NCBI GenBank assembly: GCA_907163375.1
Contig: CAJQUW010015335.1
Span: 5,001 to 69,000 of the forward strand
Source: Prostheceraeus crozeri
Taxonomy: Eukaryota > Platyhelminthes > Polycladida > Euryleptidae
Reading direction: 5' to 3'
DNA length: 64,000 nucleotides
A model generated the notes under the pieces. It saw only the letters and a program-made list of their open reading frames with translations, was not told the DNA's origin and searched no databases. Positions 1 to 12,467 of this stretch are shown here, piece by piece. How positions within the stretch are numbered: the first letter of the stretch is position 1; each line of letters starts with the position of its first letter. The translations under genes were made by a program, and so were the position numbers.

Positions 1-736
1 GAGTTTTGGTGTTATGCTGACTTCCAGTGACATACAATCCTCTTTGAATTCCTCAATGTATTTCTTGTATTCGGTGTCCAATGTATTTCCGAAACAAGAG
101 TGTACCACTTTATCGAAGCTTCTGTTATATTTTCAGTCCAAGAAACTACGAAACATAATCATGTGAATTTCATTTATGGCCTAGATTATGAAATTATGCA
201 TGATCATTTAAGAAATAACAAGTTTTATCATATCATTTTCTTCACGGGTGAGGCATCATTACTGAGTGATAAACTGATTGAACAAATTCTTGCAATCTAT
301 TTTACAGGTGCTTTTCAAATGGGAATTACGGCAAGTTCAAAATGAGGTCATTCGAAATAATGCAGAAGGTTGTGTTTCAAATCATTCATCCAGTGGTATA
401 CATGTAAATAACGCAGGTCCCACACAATGTGCAACTTGGGATGCTGCGGATGGAATTGTCTCAACAGCATATATGACTCTGAATTCATAACTGTACAGAT
501 TATATAAATACACCTTTGTTCGCATTTTGGGTTTTGTTTTCAAAATTCATTCTGGAAAAATATCCCGCCCGGTGCTGAAATGAATAATTATCAACTTAAA
601 TGATCAAGATTTAGAAAATACCAAATAGAATATAGAATCAAAACTTCACAATTATTACAGAAAATTTAATCGATACAAATCTAATCAGTACTACACCGAT
701 TTCCTAGATTTTCAATGCCTTTGACTGGCAGCATGT
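1..736. other. No recognisable gene
   Basis: Two short overlapping plus-strand open frames (about 100-490) match no family I recognise. The stretch should hold the far end of the Harbinger element whose transposase stops at 737, but I see no GGCC-type terminal repeat here, so that end is lost or lies outside the window. Confidence 0.4.
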
Positions 737-3024
737 TTATGAGCAGAAAACTTTATCAACTGATTTACCTGTGACAACTTCCTCTTGCCATGAAATCGAA
801 CCGCTGTTGTTGAAATAATCACAGAAATCCTCTCTAACAGAGCTTGCTCTTAGAGAATAATTGTTTCCATCAATGAAGGTGAAGTTTGTCAACTCGCCAA
901 CCTTTTGTTTTCTCCAAGTTGCTTCAGTGATGATGCCATTAGCATCTTCAAAATCAATCATTGATTCTGGAGAATAACGATGTGAAGGGGCTACTTGTAG
1001 ATCTCTACGTCTCAAAAAATTATGAAGTAAGATGCACGTATAAACCATTGCTTTGGCTTTTTCTGGTGTGACCTGAAGTGTTCTGTGAAACATTTGCCAT
1101 CTTGAAGACAGAATACCGAATGCATTTTTTGACAATCTCCGTGCCCGACTCAAGCGGTAGTTGCAAATCCTTTTCTTGAGAACTTCCTTCTTAGTTTGCT
1201 CTGTGATGTTTGATCCTTCATCATTAAGTTTACTGTTGGCACATGGTTTCAATATATTTACTTTCAGGGGAAATGCAGCGTCGGCCACAAAAACATACGG
1301 AATGTTTTTGCATTCTGAAAGAGAAATAAATGAAAAAGAAAGATTACGGCAACTATGGGAAATTTGTAGTTCTGTGTATGCTTCAAAACTCTACTTTGAT
1401 CTGCTAACTATATGAGTACAATTCAAGAAAGACGACACTGTCACTTTAAAAAATAGGAACACATAGTGAAAGCAAATGCTAATTATGTCCTACGTAGCAG
1501 TATTAATAGGCATTAAAAGTGATTAATGCATCCTTGGAACAAATTTTGTCCATTTGGTAATGCAAGATAATTGATATATTTGGCGGCCAAAGAAGCCGAC
1601 CCACAGCAAATCGAGAAATCGCTATGTAGCGGATAGACAACAAACAACCCAGGTAAAAAATACTTTCTATGTGATAGTACGGTGACTCTAGTGAAACAGG
1701 AAGCTAGTTTAGTTTCCTGTCTTTGGAGTCTGAGAGCACATTATAACAATGAAGGAAATCATAAGCATATCTCTTGAGCAAAAAAGGTCTTCATAACGCT
1801 ATAAATACTAACTTTATTTAAGGAAGTTGGGAAGCCAAGTGTCTTGAATATTCTTTTTAATTTTTTTTAAAGGTCAGTATGCAAATGTTTTTCGGCAATA
1901 GACGTACAGCCGAAATACATTGACGTCTAGAAAAAATATTAAAAGATTTCACATAAAAAATCAAAAAAATTTGGAGACAGTTGGCTTTCCAAGTTACTTC
2001 CTTGAACAATTGACTTTAGGCCAATGCCTTTTTCAAATATGATAGATGAATTTTAACACATGCAATTAACCTACTGGGTATACATAATTAAACATCACAC
2101 AGGTGAATTTTCGAAGTAGTGCATGTCTATCAACACAGTTTTTTTACTGATATGCCAATGCAAACGCATAGAAAGCTCTGCAATGGCCTATATACGAGTA
2201 TGCTCGCGAATAAGTGCATGAAAACTTAAACAATATGTTCATGAAATATTTCTCCTGTAAGAATATGTGTTCCCTTACCTTGAATGTCTCTTGGGGAGGG
2301 TAATTTCAATTTTCCATCATTCAGTTCTTTGCCAAAATTCGATGCGCTAAAGATGCCACCATCACTCTCCCGTCCAATAGCTCCGATATCGACATAGGTG
2401 AAACAATATTCGTCGCCGACAACAGCTAGCAAGCAAAATGAAAAATAATTTTCATAATTATAGTAATTACTGCCAGAATTAGGTGGGCAGCGAATCCTGA
2501 CATGCTTTCCGTCGATGGCTCCAATACAGTTGGGGAAGTGCCATTCTTTTCGAAACCCAGCAGCGATCTTCTTCCACAAACTTTCATTTATTGTTGGAAT
2601 ACATTCATCCTCCAAAACAGCGATGATTGCTTGGCAAGTTTCAAGAACAATATTCGATACTGTTGTTTTCCCAACGCGGATAGCTAAATGACACTGTTTG
2701 GTGACTGTCTCCTGTTGCAAGGGTTCTGAGAGTTATTGCCAAGCGTTCCTTTGGAGATATCGGCAATTTATGGGTCAGTGCATGGAGAAGTTCAGGACCA
2801 ACTTTAGAAAGTAGACTATCAAACGTTCTCCTTGTCATTCTGAAATATTTGAAATGACTATCCTCATCGTATAAGCGCATTTCATTCACCAGTATTTGCT
2901 CAGATTTTGTTGGTCGATGCTGAAAAATTCTTTTCATATATATTCTTTTTCGTCGACGCTTTCGGTTTTGGACTTGCAGAAATGTGGCTGCCAGTAAAAG
3001 AATGTCGTCCCCGTGATCACACAT
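737..3024 (-). pseudogene. PIF/Harbinger transposase, spliced, degenerate
   Basis: DDE endonuclease-type transposase of a PIF/Harbinger DNA transposon. It starts at the ATG at 3024 with a basic segment (RKRRRKR). The first catalytic Asp sits in GAIDGKH. A long intron is clear: donor CAAG/GTAAGG after 2279 and acceptor TTTCAG before 1314, which rejoins the frame just before VFVADAAFPL, holding the second Asp. The third motif reads RLSKNAFGIL, where Harbinger enzymes and the related copy at 56-57 kb have Glu before Asn (AENGFGIL), so the catalytic Glu is replaced by Lys. A one-base frameshift lies near 2675, between TVSFSYP and VGKTTVS. Both defects make this copy inactive. Family assignment is firm. 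Confidence 0.85.
1315..2278 (-). other. Intron of the Harbinger transposase
   Basis: This 964 bp stretch has GT-AG borders and no coding signal of its own. It separates the catalytic-domain exon from the C-terminal exon, and joining at these borders keeps the transposase frame. The AT-rich interior holds nothing else I recognise. Confidence 0.6.
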
Positions 3025-3099
3025 GCTTCAAGCTGCTTACTGGTGAAGTGAAAACAACTAGTCTTTCAAATCCGTCTCGATATTTGACGCACGAAGTAT

Positions 3100-3245
3100 A
3101 AACATCAGAGCGGATACTGGTCTGCAGAAAGCTTCCCACAAACGGACGGAGATAATTTTGTCCGCTTGCTGGCGCGGATAACGTACTGACTCTGCGTTAT
3201 CCGCTGACGTCTGCGGACAAAAAACGCAGGAAGTATAAACTGGCC
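3100..3245. repeat. Terminal end of the first Harbinger element
   Basis: Read on the minus strand the element begins GGCCAGTTTATACTTC at 3245, next to TTA at 3246-3248, the usual TWA target of PIF/Harbinger. The transposase ATG follows 221 bp inside. The second Harbinger begins GGCCGGTTCATAGTTC at 35437 with its ATG 201 bp inside, which supports this being a true end. The motif AAGTATAAAC recurs within it as subterminal repeats (near 3095 and 3230). Confidence 0.6.
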
Positions 3246-3396
3246 TTAAGACTATTGAGAGAATCAAACATTAACGGATTGCAATTTATTGTCTAACTAA
3301 ATAACTGAATTATTAAAACTAAAACTGAATGGCGGCATCTGCGGTTCTAGTGTTAATTGCGTTGAAGTATCAGGGTCTGATTCATTTCTTGAATGT

Positions 3397-4046
3397 CTAT
3401 TCAGACATGCAGTTAGGGACCTGCGCATCACATAGACCTAGATAAAAAATGTGCAACAACAAACATTTACACAAAAAACTTACCTCCATTTGCTTTTGTC
3501 GGAGATCATCGTCGCTGATTTTTCTCGTCTTCTTGAACTCTGTTGCTGAGGTCGACCAAGTTGGTGAAGTTGCTGGCGGTGGTGACTGTATGTTCATTGG
3601 CGGCATTTCTTCATCGCAAGAGAAACTTGTGTCCACAGCGGCCACAGCAGCTTTAGTTGCTATCACTGGAGTCTCAATCCCTCCGTCGCAACATTTAAAG
3701 CCAGCGCAGCGGTCTCTCCGAACACCTCGATAACTTGATTGGTGGCATCCGAAAATGGTTTCTCCTTGCTTTTACCCCCACCTGTCTTACATCTCGATCG
3801 TTTGTTTGAAGCATTAGTCGATATTGCGGCAGACTTAATATTTTGCCAACGCTTCTTGCATTGCACCCAGTTGAAGTTTGTTCTATTCTCATTATTCATT
3901 GATCTTACGATTCTCTCCCAGACATTTTTCCGTTTCTTGTTCAAGTGGAATGAATTGCCCTTGCATTCAATATCGTCTATGTTATCTCTATAAAGTTCAA
4001 CTAAACGACCATCCTTTTCATTGTCAAACTTCGACGCCGATTCCAT
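3397..4046 (-). pseudogene. Myb/SANT-like DNA-binding protein of Harbinger type
   Basis: The N-terminal 80 residues carry the tryptophan-spaced trihelix/MADF-type pattern: DGRLVELY, KNVWERIV, then VQCKKRWQNIKS. A basic linker and a Pro/Ser-rich tail follow. PIF/Harbinger transposons usually encode such a protein beside the transposase, where it helps bring the transposase to the nucleus and the element ends. The frame changes near 3690, and a donor (ATGGAG/GTAAGT, about 3484) suggests a further exon. Because 3245 looks like the end of the neighbouring transposase element, this gene may belong to a different copy or be a domesticated derivative. Confidence 0.55.
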
Positions 4047-4289
4047 TTTTCGTTGCGAACGTATGTAGTGTATGCTAATGCAAACCTCTCACGTGCAAGA
4101 TCGTGAAGAAATAGACACATGAACAAGCGGATTGGTCGCTTCAAGAAAAGAAAGCACCATGAAAACCCTCTATGATGAGAACGCACGCGCTGTTATTTTT
4201 AGTTTTTCCGACAAATCTATTGTGATTCGCCCTAACAACACCGTCAATCAGTCATGCTGAATCATAGATATATGACGCTTCACATAGAG

Positions 4290-4455
4290 GTCGCGCTGTA
4301 TACTCTGACTACTTTTAGCACGACTTCTAGCGTGATCTCTGCATGCTAATTAGTCAGACTACAAAGTTCAATCTACTTCTAGTCTGACTATCACGCAGTG
4401 GCACGACTTTTAGCATGACTTCTAGCTCAATCTACTAGCAAGATCTCTGCATACG
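4290..4455. repeat. Short direct and inverted repeats
   Basis: The phrases GCACGACTTCTAGC, TCAATCTACT and GATCTCTGCAT occur twice each within 170 bp, and TAGTCTGACTA / TAGTCAGACTA are mutually inverted. This resembles the subterminal region of a small non-autonomous DNA transposon, but I find no clean ends. Confidence 0.35.
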
Positions 4456-4639
4456 CCCCCTGGTGAGAACAGAGTTGCTGAAGCGGTCAATAAACTTAGT
4501 AATAAAATCTTCTAAACTAAGGGTCAAATTATTATGAAAATGGACTATATGATACGAAATGGTACTCCTATGGTTTCATTTTTGAAGCATAGGAGTACCA
4601 CTCCTTTTTTGAACCACTCCTTTTTCTTTTTTTTCATCA

Positions 4640-4917
4640 AACACTTCTTCGATGCTGTGCATAACGGTCTGCAAGGGGCGATTTGTGCAGCCGATGTAAT
4701 ATTCGTCACTTGACTATATAGACCACGTAACGCATAGAACATCGGCATCACAAATCGCATGACTAAGTCCGCGGTGGACGAGACGCTGGGATTTTATTTG
4801 AATTTTAATTGAATAAAGTGGTTCAAACAAGCAGAGAGAGAGAGCTTTTTTATTCTCAGTCAAATAATGAAAAATCACCTCCCGTACGACGCTGTCAATT
4901 ATATTCAGAATAGACAT
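4640..4917 (-). pseudogene. Penelope-like GIY-YIG nuclease scrap
   Basis: On the minus strand the segment near 4650-4790 reads YYIGCTNRPLQ, the GIY-YIG core seen at the C-terminus of canonical Penelope-like elements, preceded by a Cys-containing stretch (CDADVLCVTW). Stops interrupt it and no reverse transcriptase lies beside it. It is a short dead remnant. The call rests on one motif. Confidence 0.35.
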
Positions 4918-4919
4918 CT

Positions 4920-5920
4920 TGAATAATCAGTGGCAACAACCCGAACAAGTAAGGTGGGTAAAGATCCAAACTAAAATACATTCGAGAGGTAGGAATTTGA
5001 CACCAAAAGTTGACGCAGATCGCTGCAGTTTCCACTAGGATTGTCCGATTCCAACAACTCTTGTTGCGTTTGAAAATTTAGATCCTCTGTAATATTTTAT
5101 CTGGATCATGTTTGGTTGCTCGTCCATCAAAGCGACCGAATTTTACTCTCATACTACTTCAATTCCTATCTACACACAGTGCAACTAAAGCCAGGCCTAC
5201 TAAGGTTTAGCGCACATTGTGCGCATTTAACGTAAGCATGCGTTTTACTTATATTGAAATTGCCCTCGTACATATGTAATTCAATTTCTATTTCAGTTGC
5301 ATCGATCAAGCAAAGATCCAAAACCGAACCGAAGTCGCGCTCGTCGAAGAAAAACGAACCGAAACTGACCGACCTCAACATTTTGCAAACCGCCGGGCAT
5401 TATTGGATTTAATAGCAGATCAGCTTCTATAAGTGTCTTTTTGGTGTATAGATGGATTTGATTGTTGCTAATTATACGTTTTTGCAATACTGCTCAGCAC
5501 CTAATAGAGTAAAGAAGTGTAAATGCCTGTTGTAATTTGCTAATTTAGATCACCACGTTTCTAATATGAAGAGAATGTCGTCAGATGGCAAACATTGCAG
5601 CTTTGAATCTCGTAAATATTACCCTAATTGTATTTATTGCTATTCAATGCCTCGCTGAGAGCAACATTCAAAAATTGTACTTTCAAAATTGTAATCTATG
5701 TCCATGGCTTTTAAACAATGTTGTAATTATAGCGTGTTCTTATGCAAGTCATGTTTTTGAGGCCATATTTCAGATTCCAATAACTGACGAGCATTGATTT
5801 GATAGACGAAAGGATGTTTTCTATCAAAAGGATGTATCTATGAAAAAATCAATAATTTTGAACAGTTATGAAGATTGAATGAGCTATGGTAAACCTGACA
5901 TACTACACGATCAAGCATAG
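4920..5920. other. No recognisable gene
   Basis: AT-rich sequence with only short random frames. The 5' part of the Tc1 relic at 5.9 kb would be expected here but is not recognisable. Confidence 0.4.
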
Positions 5921-5924
5921 ATAT

Positions 5925-6423
5925 CGCATATGTCTTCGAGTCATCAGATGGAAATGGCTGGCTACAACAGGATAATGCGCCGTGTCATACCAGTAAGCGA
6001 AGCATGGCCCATTTCAACACGAAGGGTGTTCGAGTTTTGTCATGGCCTCCCAGTTCACCGAATGCTAATCCAATAGAGAACTTGTGGGCAATCATCAAAC
6101 GGCGTCTCAAGACTCGTGGATGCAAGAATAAGCAGGAACTTATCAACGCTTTCCTAAATGTGTGGGCAAGAGATACTGAAATTGCTGAGATTTGAAAAAA
6201 ATTGGTGGAGTCAATGACTTCACAAGTTGAAGCAATTATTGCTAGTAAAGGTGGATCTACCAAATATTAATAAAATATTTGTGAATTATCTTTTTGTTTT
6301 GCTTCATTAATCATCATTAGGAAAGTTATGGGATTAAATTTGAGCCCTAAAGTAAAGTGTTTTTAATAATTACATGTTTTTAGTATAAAACGTAGTGTGG
6401 GGCAAACTTTTTGTCGTCGAGTG
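5925..6423 (+). pseudogene. Tc1/mariner transposase, 3' fragment
   Basis: Only the C-terminal third remains. It shows WLQQDNAPCHTSK with the second catalytic Asp, then NPIENLW with the third acidic residue, and ends near 6270 in GGSTKY, close to the Tc1 C-terminus (compare GHHTKY at 26.4 kb). One in-frame stop follows EIAEI. The element's 3' end is visible: the sequence runs into TTTTTGTCGTCGAGTG followed by TA at 6424-6425, typical of a Tc1 inverted terminal repeat and TA target. No matching left end is seen, so the copy is 5'-truncated. Confidence 0.75.
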
Positions 6424-6494
6424 TAGTTTATTTGTTTGTAAGGAAAGCAGACGCATAGAGTAAGGATATATAGGTAGAGAGTCGACTCAAAATA

Positions 6495-7631
6495 CAGTCC
6501 GTTTCATAAAAAGTGGATCATCCTAAAATTTGACTAAATAAAACATAAGTATGATACAGAAAGCATTTTTCATATTATTTCATGTCCCTAATATATTTAA
6601 ATGTCATTATATAATCTGATAAGCTATGATACAGTAACGGTTCTTAAGAAGCTAATATTTTGTGGCCCTACCCTTATTGTCAATGACATTACCAATTCGT
6701 CTAGGCATTGATTCGATGATATCGTTGACTAACTTTCTCCACTCTCTTTTTAACAGTGACGTAAGTTGTGATACGCCATCTGTAGGTAGCAGTGAACGAC
6801 GAACTTTACGTTTTAGAATACTCCATACATTTTCTATGGGATTCAGATCAGGAGAACGAGCTGGCCAAGATAATGTCCTAAGCCCTAATTGAGACTTGCA
6901 TAAGTTGACTCTACTACTCCTGTGACACGTAGCATTATCATCCATAAATAACCAAGTCGATGGATCACCAAGTTGATCTGTCATTTGGCCAATGTTCATT
7001 CGTAAAACATTCACATAGCACATTTGTGTAAGGGACATTTAGTCGCTTGCTTGTAGCTCGGTAAGAAAATCCTAGTTCTAGCAAGGCTGACACTTTGCCT
7101 TTTGTTAATGGGATCTCGTTATTGTTCATTTGTGCTTTGTATTGTTTTCAACCGGTAAGAGATAGATTTCTAGCTGAAAGCAATCAGGAGTGCTGCCAAC
7201 ACCACCGCAACGAAGTCAGGAAGCTATGGAACATGAAGTCCAGTAAATCACATGTAGCAGTTACATTATTGTTGATGAATAATGGTGCTATACTGGCTCT
7301 GATTGACCGATTTTCTTTATTTCTGTTTTGCTTGATAGCTTTTGGCTTGCAGAACAACATATTACATAACAAAGGAAACAAATGTAATTTTATAAGAGTG
7401 AGGTATGATTTTGTGTAACATTGCTAAATGAAGATCAAATTATCTACTACTTTTTTATCTATAACAGAAAACAACTCAATATTCATGCTTGAAATTTCCA
7501 ACAATGATATTAGTAAGCACAACTGACATATCTTCCAAATTTCAGAGAAATTCGTTCAAGTTTGGCGGAGTTAGACAAAGTTGAAGTTAAGGCAATGTTT
7601 AAGGGTGATCCATTTTTTATGAAACAATCTG
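6495..7631 (-). mobile_element. Tc1/mariner element with large internal deletion
   Basis: Terminal inverted repeats of about 30 bp (CAGTCCGTTTCATAAA at 6495, and its diverged inverse ending at 7631) are each flanked by TA. The element encodes an N-terminal helix-turn-helix and a C-terminal catalytic part with the middle missing, so it measures 1.14 kb instead of the usual 1.5-1.7 kb. Confidence 0.75.
6652..7129 (-). pseudogene. Tc1 transposase, middle deleted
   Basis: The ATG at 7129 begins MNNNEIPLTKG and the Tc1 DNA-binding helix-turn-helix (KVSALLELGFSYRATSKRL). After about 30 residues the sequence jumps in another frame to the catalytic end: LFMDDNATCHRS (second Asp, usually QDN), then NPIENVW (third acidic residue) and GRATKY near the stop. 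Roughly 150 residues, including the first catalytic Asp, are absent. This copy cannot make transposase but could be moved in trans, since its ends survive. Confidence 0.75.
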
Positions 7632-8838
7632 TAGTATCTGTATACAGTAAAAGTTTTCATATCAAAAGATTCGGTTTCTTGCGAAGATTACGTTCCTGTG
7701 GTCCAAAAAATTATTTGAGTAGTTTTGAAAAAGCTAGATTTTTGGCAATTTAAATACTACCGACATGACTCCCCGTTATAAGTAGTATGAAGCAAGTTGA
7801 ATATCAAAAGGAATGAACATTCGCTAAAAAGCATCGTAACGAAGCATCGGAAATTATGCTGATGATCAAGGAAATCAAATGAAAGGCATTATAATGGAAG
7901 TCTTCATGAAAAAGTCGAGATCCTATTGTGCTGTCGTGCCTGAAATTTCATATTTTTAATTCAATTTTCACCGCCATGAATTTATGATTCAATAAATTAA
8001 TGTTTCATTTCTTGAATCTGAATAGTGATGTGGACCCATTCACATCTCTCAAAGTTAATTGAAATCATTGTCTTTGATTCTGTTATTTTGCTCTGCAAGT
8101 GTCAGGTTGCTCATGGAATGATCACTTTTAAGAAGTGCTCATGGAATGATCACTTTTAAGAAGATTCTCTTGAGGTTCAGCATGAAAGCAATAGCAGGTC
8201 ATCGAGTTTCCAATTTAACAAACATCACCTCTCCAAGGCTGTCATGACACGGAGTATCTGTAAAATAATATCGTTTCCTTCTGCATTAGTATCATGATCA
8301 CTCAAATCCGTGGTAATTTCTTCAAAACCGCAAAAAATTGCATATCTCACATTTGGCAGCAATTCCGGCTGTATCTCCCTTGAGTTCATTTAATAAAATC
8401 GAAAGTGTATACACATTAGGGATTTAATAAATGCGGAGTTACCACTCTACCTAATATACTTACTCTATGAGCAGACGTCTAGAGACACCACTAGATATGA
8501 AAGCTTGAGACCATCTTTAGAACTCTCTAGTGCCAAGATATGACATTTATTGTTGAGAATCATCTTAATTTGATAAAATGATCAATGAAAATGCAAAATT
8601 GTGCAATTAATTTAAACCATCACAGCTTCTTTAAAAATTCACCGATTTCGTCAAACATTCTATCGAACGAAAGGTCAGATAAAGTTATTTCTCCTGGGAT
8701 TCATTATCATGCGCACATGTTTCCTCATTGAAAATTTGCGACTTTTAAAAGAAGAAATGTTCACATTTTGACATCTGTCCAACCTACACAGTTACTAATG
8801 CGAGCGTATAATGAGAACACAGTCTCTCAAATGTCATA
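7632..8838. other. No gene seen
   Basis: No family match on either strand. The only structure I see is the 28 bp tandem duplication at 8108-8163. Confidence 0.5.
8108..8163. repeat. Perfect 28 bp tandem duplication
   Basis: TGCTCATGGAATGATC... through TTTTAAGAAG is repeated twice head to tail without mismatch, indicating a recent local duplication. Confidence 0.85.
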
Positions 8839-8854
8839 GGCCGCTGTTACACAG

Positions 8855-9027
8855 TGTGGTATTGTGCTCGCATGCGATGCATCCGACATGGCGATTGTGC
8901 CCATGGACAGTGTCTTTATCTCACACGATCTGTTATCACGATTTGTATTCAGTATATAAAGCCATTGCGCTGTGTAAAGGAATACAGAAATTGTTTGATC
9001 GTGAATCTGCTTGTTTTGATCACCACA
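8855..9027 (+). repeat. Left LTR of the Gypsy element
   Basis: It starts TGTGGTATTGTGCTCG and ends CCACA. It contains a TATA-like AGTATATAAAG that would drive transcription. A TTTGGCGACCACG segment follows directly, in the place of a primer-binding site. Confidence 0.85.
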
Positions 9028-9095
9028 AATTTGGCGACCACGCGGATTTCAGTCATCGGATCTGGTAAGCCCCTGCATCCATTTACGTGGGAACC

Positions 9096-12000
9096 ATGTT
9101 ATCAGGATTAAAGCCACCAGAGCATCTAGATTTTTCCCAATTAGATATTAACTTTCTCAAAAACTGGCTAGAAGCTTTTGAAGATTTTTACTACCTTAGT
9201 ACTACTAAACTTGATGACTCTCATAAATGTAAATCGTTATTATCTATTGCTGGTTTATAAGCTAGATCTTTAGTGAAAAGTTTTGAACCCCAGCCGGCAA
9301 CTTATAATGAAATGAAAGACATGATGTTGCATCATTTTCAACCTTTCAAGTCAATTTCTATAGAGGCACAAATTTTTAACTTGTTTTCAATTATCCAACG
9401 AAACAATAAATGAATACGTTTCTAGACTTAAGAATCTAGTTGCTACTTGCAGTTTTGATGATACTGCTATTGATACCATACCTAATCAGCTTATTCGCTA
9501 TCAGTTGATAATAGGTATTAAAAACAAGAAAATAACAGAGGCTCCTCTGCAACAGGGAGATGTAGGTCTTGCCGAGGTTATTAAAAAGCCAATGCTATAG
9601 AACAAACTGAGAAAAACGTTTCTTCCTTGAAAGAAACTGATCATACTACCTTTCAAGTTGATACGCTATCGCCAATAAACGCATCTGAACAGACAAGACG
9701 CCACTTATTTTGCGAACATTGTAAAAAATCTGGTCACAACGTTGACAAATGTTTCAAACTAATTGTTTGCCGACACTGTAAAACATATGGTCACAACGTT
9801 GACGAATGTTTCCAACGAGCCACTTGCTCAGCTTGTGGTCGTATAGGCCACACAGCTAAGTTTTGTAAATCTAAGAACTCAAAGGAAGTCTTGTCTGTAC
9901 ACTGCGATAAAAATGAAAATAGGCTTCGTTTTCTTGAATGTGAAGTTCTAGGAAAAAAATCAAGTTTCTTATTGACACTGGAGCTACTGTTTCCATAATA
10001 AGTACAACAACAGCAAATAAGTTCGGTTGGACATGTCTTTTGGACGATAAACCCTTTAGAGCAGCTGTTGCTGATGGCCGATACCTTGAGTTGATCAAAT
10101 CCTTTCAAACTGCTTTGACATTTCTCGATGCGACCATTAGTGTCCATCTCTTTGTAGGTGAGATATCTGTTGACGCGATCTTGGGCGTAGATCTTTTGGA
10201 TAAACTGAAATTTTCTATGAGTATTTGTGGACATAGTATCTTCTCACTGTTTCCTGATTTCCAAACTGAATTTTCAGATTTATTTGATAAAAACTTGGAC
10301 GATAGTTGTCTGACTGGAGTAGAAGTACACCAAATTGTTGCCACACCAAACGAAAACCCAATACGCTCAGCTGTTCGTCCAGTCAATAGATCAGACAGTC
10401 AATTTATTCGAGAGAAGCTAGATGAGCTGTTGGCAGCAGGGGTGATTGAAGTTTCCCACAGTCCATGGAGGTCATGTCCAGTTGTTGTAGCTAAGTCAGA
10501 TGGTGGGAAACGACTGACCATTAACTATAAACCAGTTAACTCACAAACTACTTTTGATGCCTACCCCATTCCGAACATAGAACAACTTATTTTGAAATTA
10601 AACGATGGTAAGGTCTTCAGTAAGATAGACTTTTCCCAATTCTACCACCAGATACCTTTAATTGAATCAGACCGCCCAAAAACCGCATTTCATGCTGATG
10701 GTCAGCTTTGGCAATACACTCGTCCTCCATTCGGCTTAAAAAATGCCGTTGCCGCATGCTCTAGAATAATGAACACCATTTTTGGTGACATTCCAAATTG
10801 TTTACTTTATTTGGATGACCTTCTCATTTATTCGCTGAAGCTCACGATGAAACCCTGAGGAAAGTTCTGAACTTAGTTAGGAAACACGGACTTGGTCTAA
10901 ACAGGAAAAATGTTCCTTTCGTTTAACCAGCATTGAGTTTCTTGGATTCCATGTCGAAAATGGTACTGTCAAACCCTGTAAGCCTCGAACCGAAACACTA
11001 GAAAATTTTCCACTTCCTGGTGACCTGAAATCTCTAGAGCGTTTCGTAGGTTTTGTCACTTACTTTTCTAAGTATGTCAAACAGTTTTCAGATGTTTGCA
11101 AGCCTTTACTTGATATGAAAAACTGTTTACAGAACAATCGTAAGCAAAATTCAGTTATTGACTTTTGGTCACCAGCAGCACTTGAATCTTTCGAGACTAT
11201 TAAAAGAGAAATATCTAACTCTGTACTTGTCATTCCCGGTCCTAACGATGAGCTCGTTTTGCGTACAGATGCTTCTGATAAAGCCATTGCAGCTATACTC
11301 CAAACATCGACCGGAGAACCAGTGTCATTCTTCTCTAGAGTTCTCTCAGCTTCTGAGAAAAATTATGATATAATTGAGAAAGAAGCTCTTGCTGTCTATT
11401 GGGACATAACTCGCTCACGAATGATCCTTCTAAACCGTAAGTTTACAGTAATAACCGATCACAAACCGATCACAAACCTATCCAATTTTTATTCAACTCC
11501 ATTAAAGTTAGCCCTAAAATCCTTCGCTGGAGACTTGCTCTACAGGAGTATAATTTTGATGTGCTATACTGCACAGGGAAACAGAATGTAGTAGCAGATT
11601 GCTTCGCACGCATTAACTCGATTGATTTTGTACCTACAACTGTTGAGCTTTCCAGTGTAGAACGTTCTCAAAACTCTCTCGAAACTTTTCTAGGTTTCTT
11701 GGAAAAATACTGTATCCATAAAATTAGTACGAATGCTTATTCTCCTAAAATCAATGGTTGCTCCGAACGTTTCAACGGTACCATACAAAATAATATAAAA
11801 GCCTATCTCAATCAAGTAGGGCTAAGTCGCTATCAATGGCCTAAAGCAATACCTTCGGCTTTGCTTAACTACCGCACCTCAGTGCACACCAGCATTAACT
11901 GTCGTCCTGTTGATCTTTTCCTTGGTTTCTCAGTTAAAGGTCTTGAAGTATCTAAAAAAGAAAACGATCGATCACAGAAATTAAGGGAGCAAGCTATCGC

Positions 12001-12427
12001 TAACATGCCTCGCAATTCCTTTTCTCAAAGTAACAAATTTCGTAGCCTAAATGCAGGTCAGGAAGTTCTTGTAAGATTCCCGTCATCACCCAAGTTTTCC
12101 ATAAAAGGCCGACTGGGTAAGGTAGAGCGTATGATTAATCAAACTACTGTTCGCGTTATTTTACCTGATACTTTTGTTGATACAGCCTTGCACAGGATCA
12201 GTTTGGTTCCTACGGATGCTGGGGTATTATCACATGATCTTGATGCATATGATACATCATCTTCAGCGTTTCAGTCTTCGACTAATCCCTCGCAAAATAC
12301 CAAGGAGAAAGAACAAGCTTCGGGCAATTCCGCAATTGATTCTGGTGATTCGATGCAGCTTCCAAGACGCTCTCAACGACCACATCGGCCCCCGTTCCGT
12401 TTCGCATTGATGATCAACCGACCTTGA
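9096..12427 (+). pseudogene. Gypsy gag-pol remnant
   Basis: From the ATG at 9096 a Gag-like region leads to three CCHC zinc knuckles (9700-9870: CEHCKKSGHNVDKC, CRHCKTYGHNVDEC, CSACGRIGHTAKFC). Then come the aspartic protease motif DTGATVS (about 9975), reverse transcriptase with YLDDLLIY (about 10807), RNase H with TDASDK (about 11266) and the C-terminal part of integrase with the acidic ERFNGT motif (about 11770). The integrase portion is incomplete and the frame is broken in several places, so the element is a fossil. The best match in style is a Mag/SURL-like Gypsy. Confidence 0.85.
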
Positions 12428-12467
12428 GATAGATCTCCAATTTGAATTCAAAGTCGGATAGGGCGAG

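Noticed and set aside
7095-7418. Plus-strand open frame of 107 codons
   Set aside because: It overlaps the minus-strand Tc1 helix-turn-helix region and has no family resemblance.
8811-9111. Two 85-codon plus-strand frames as a small gene
   Set aside because: They lie in the left LTR and primer-binding region of the Gypsy element.
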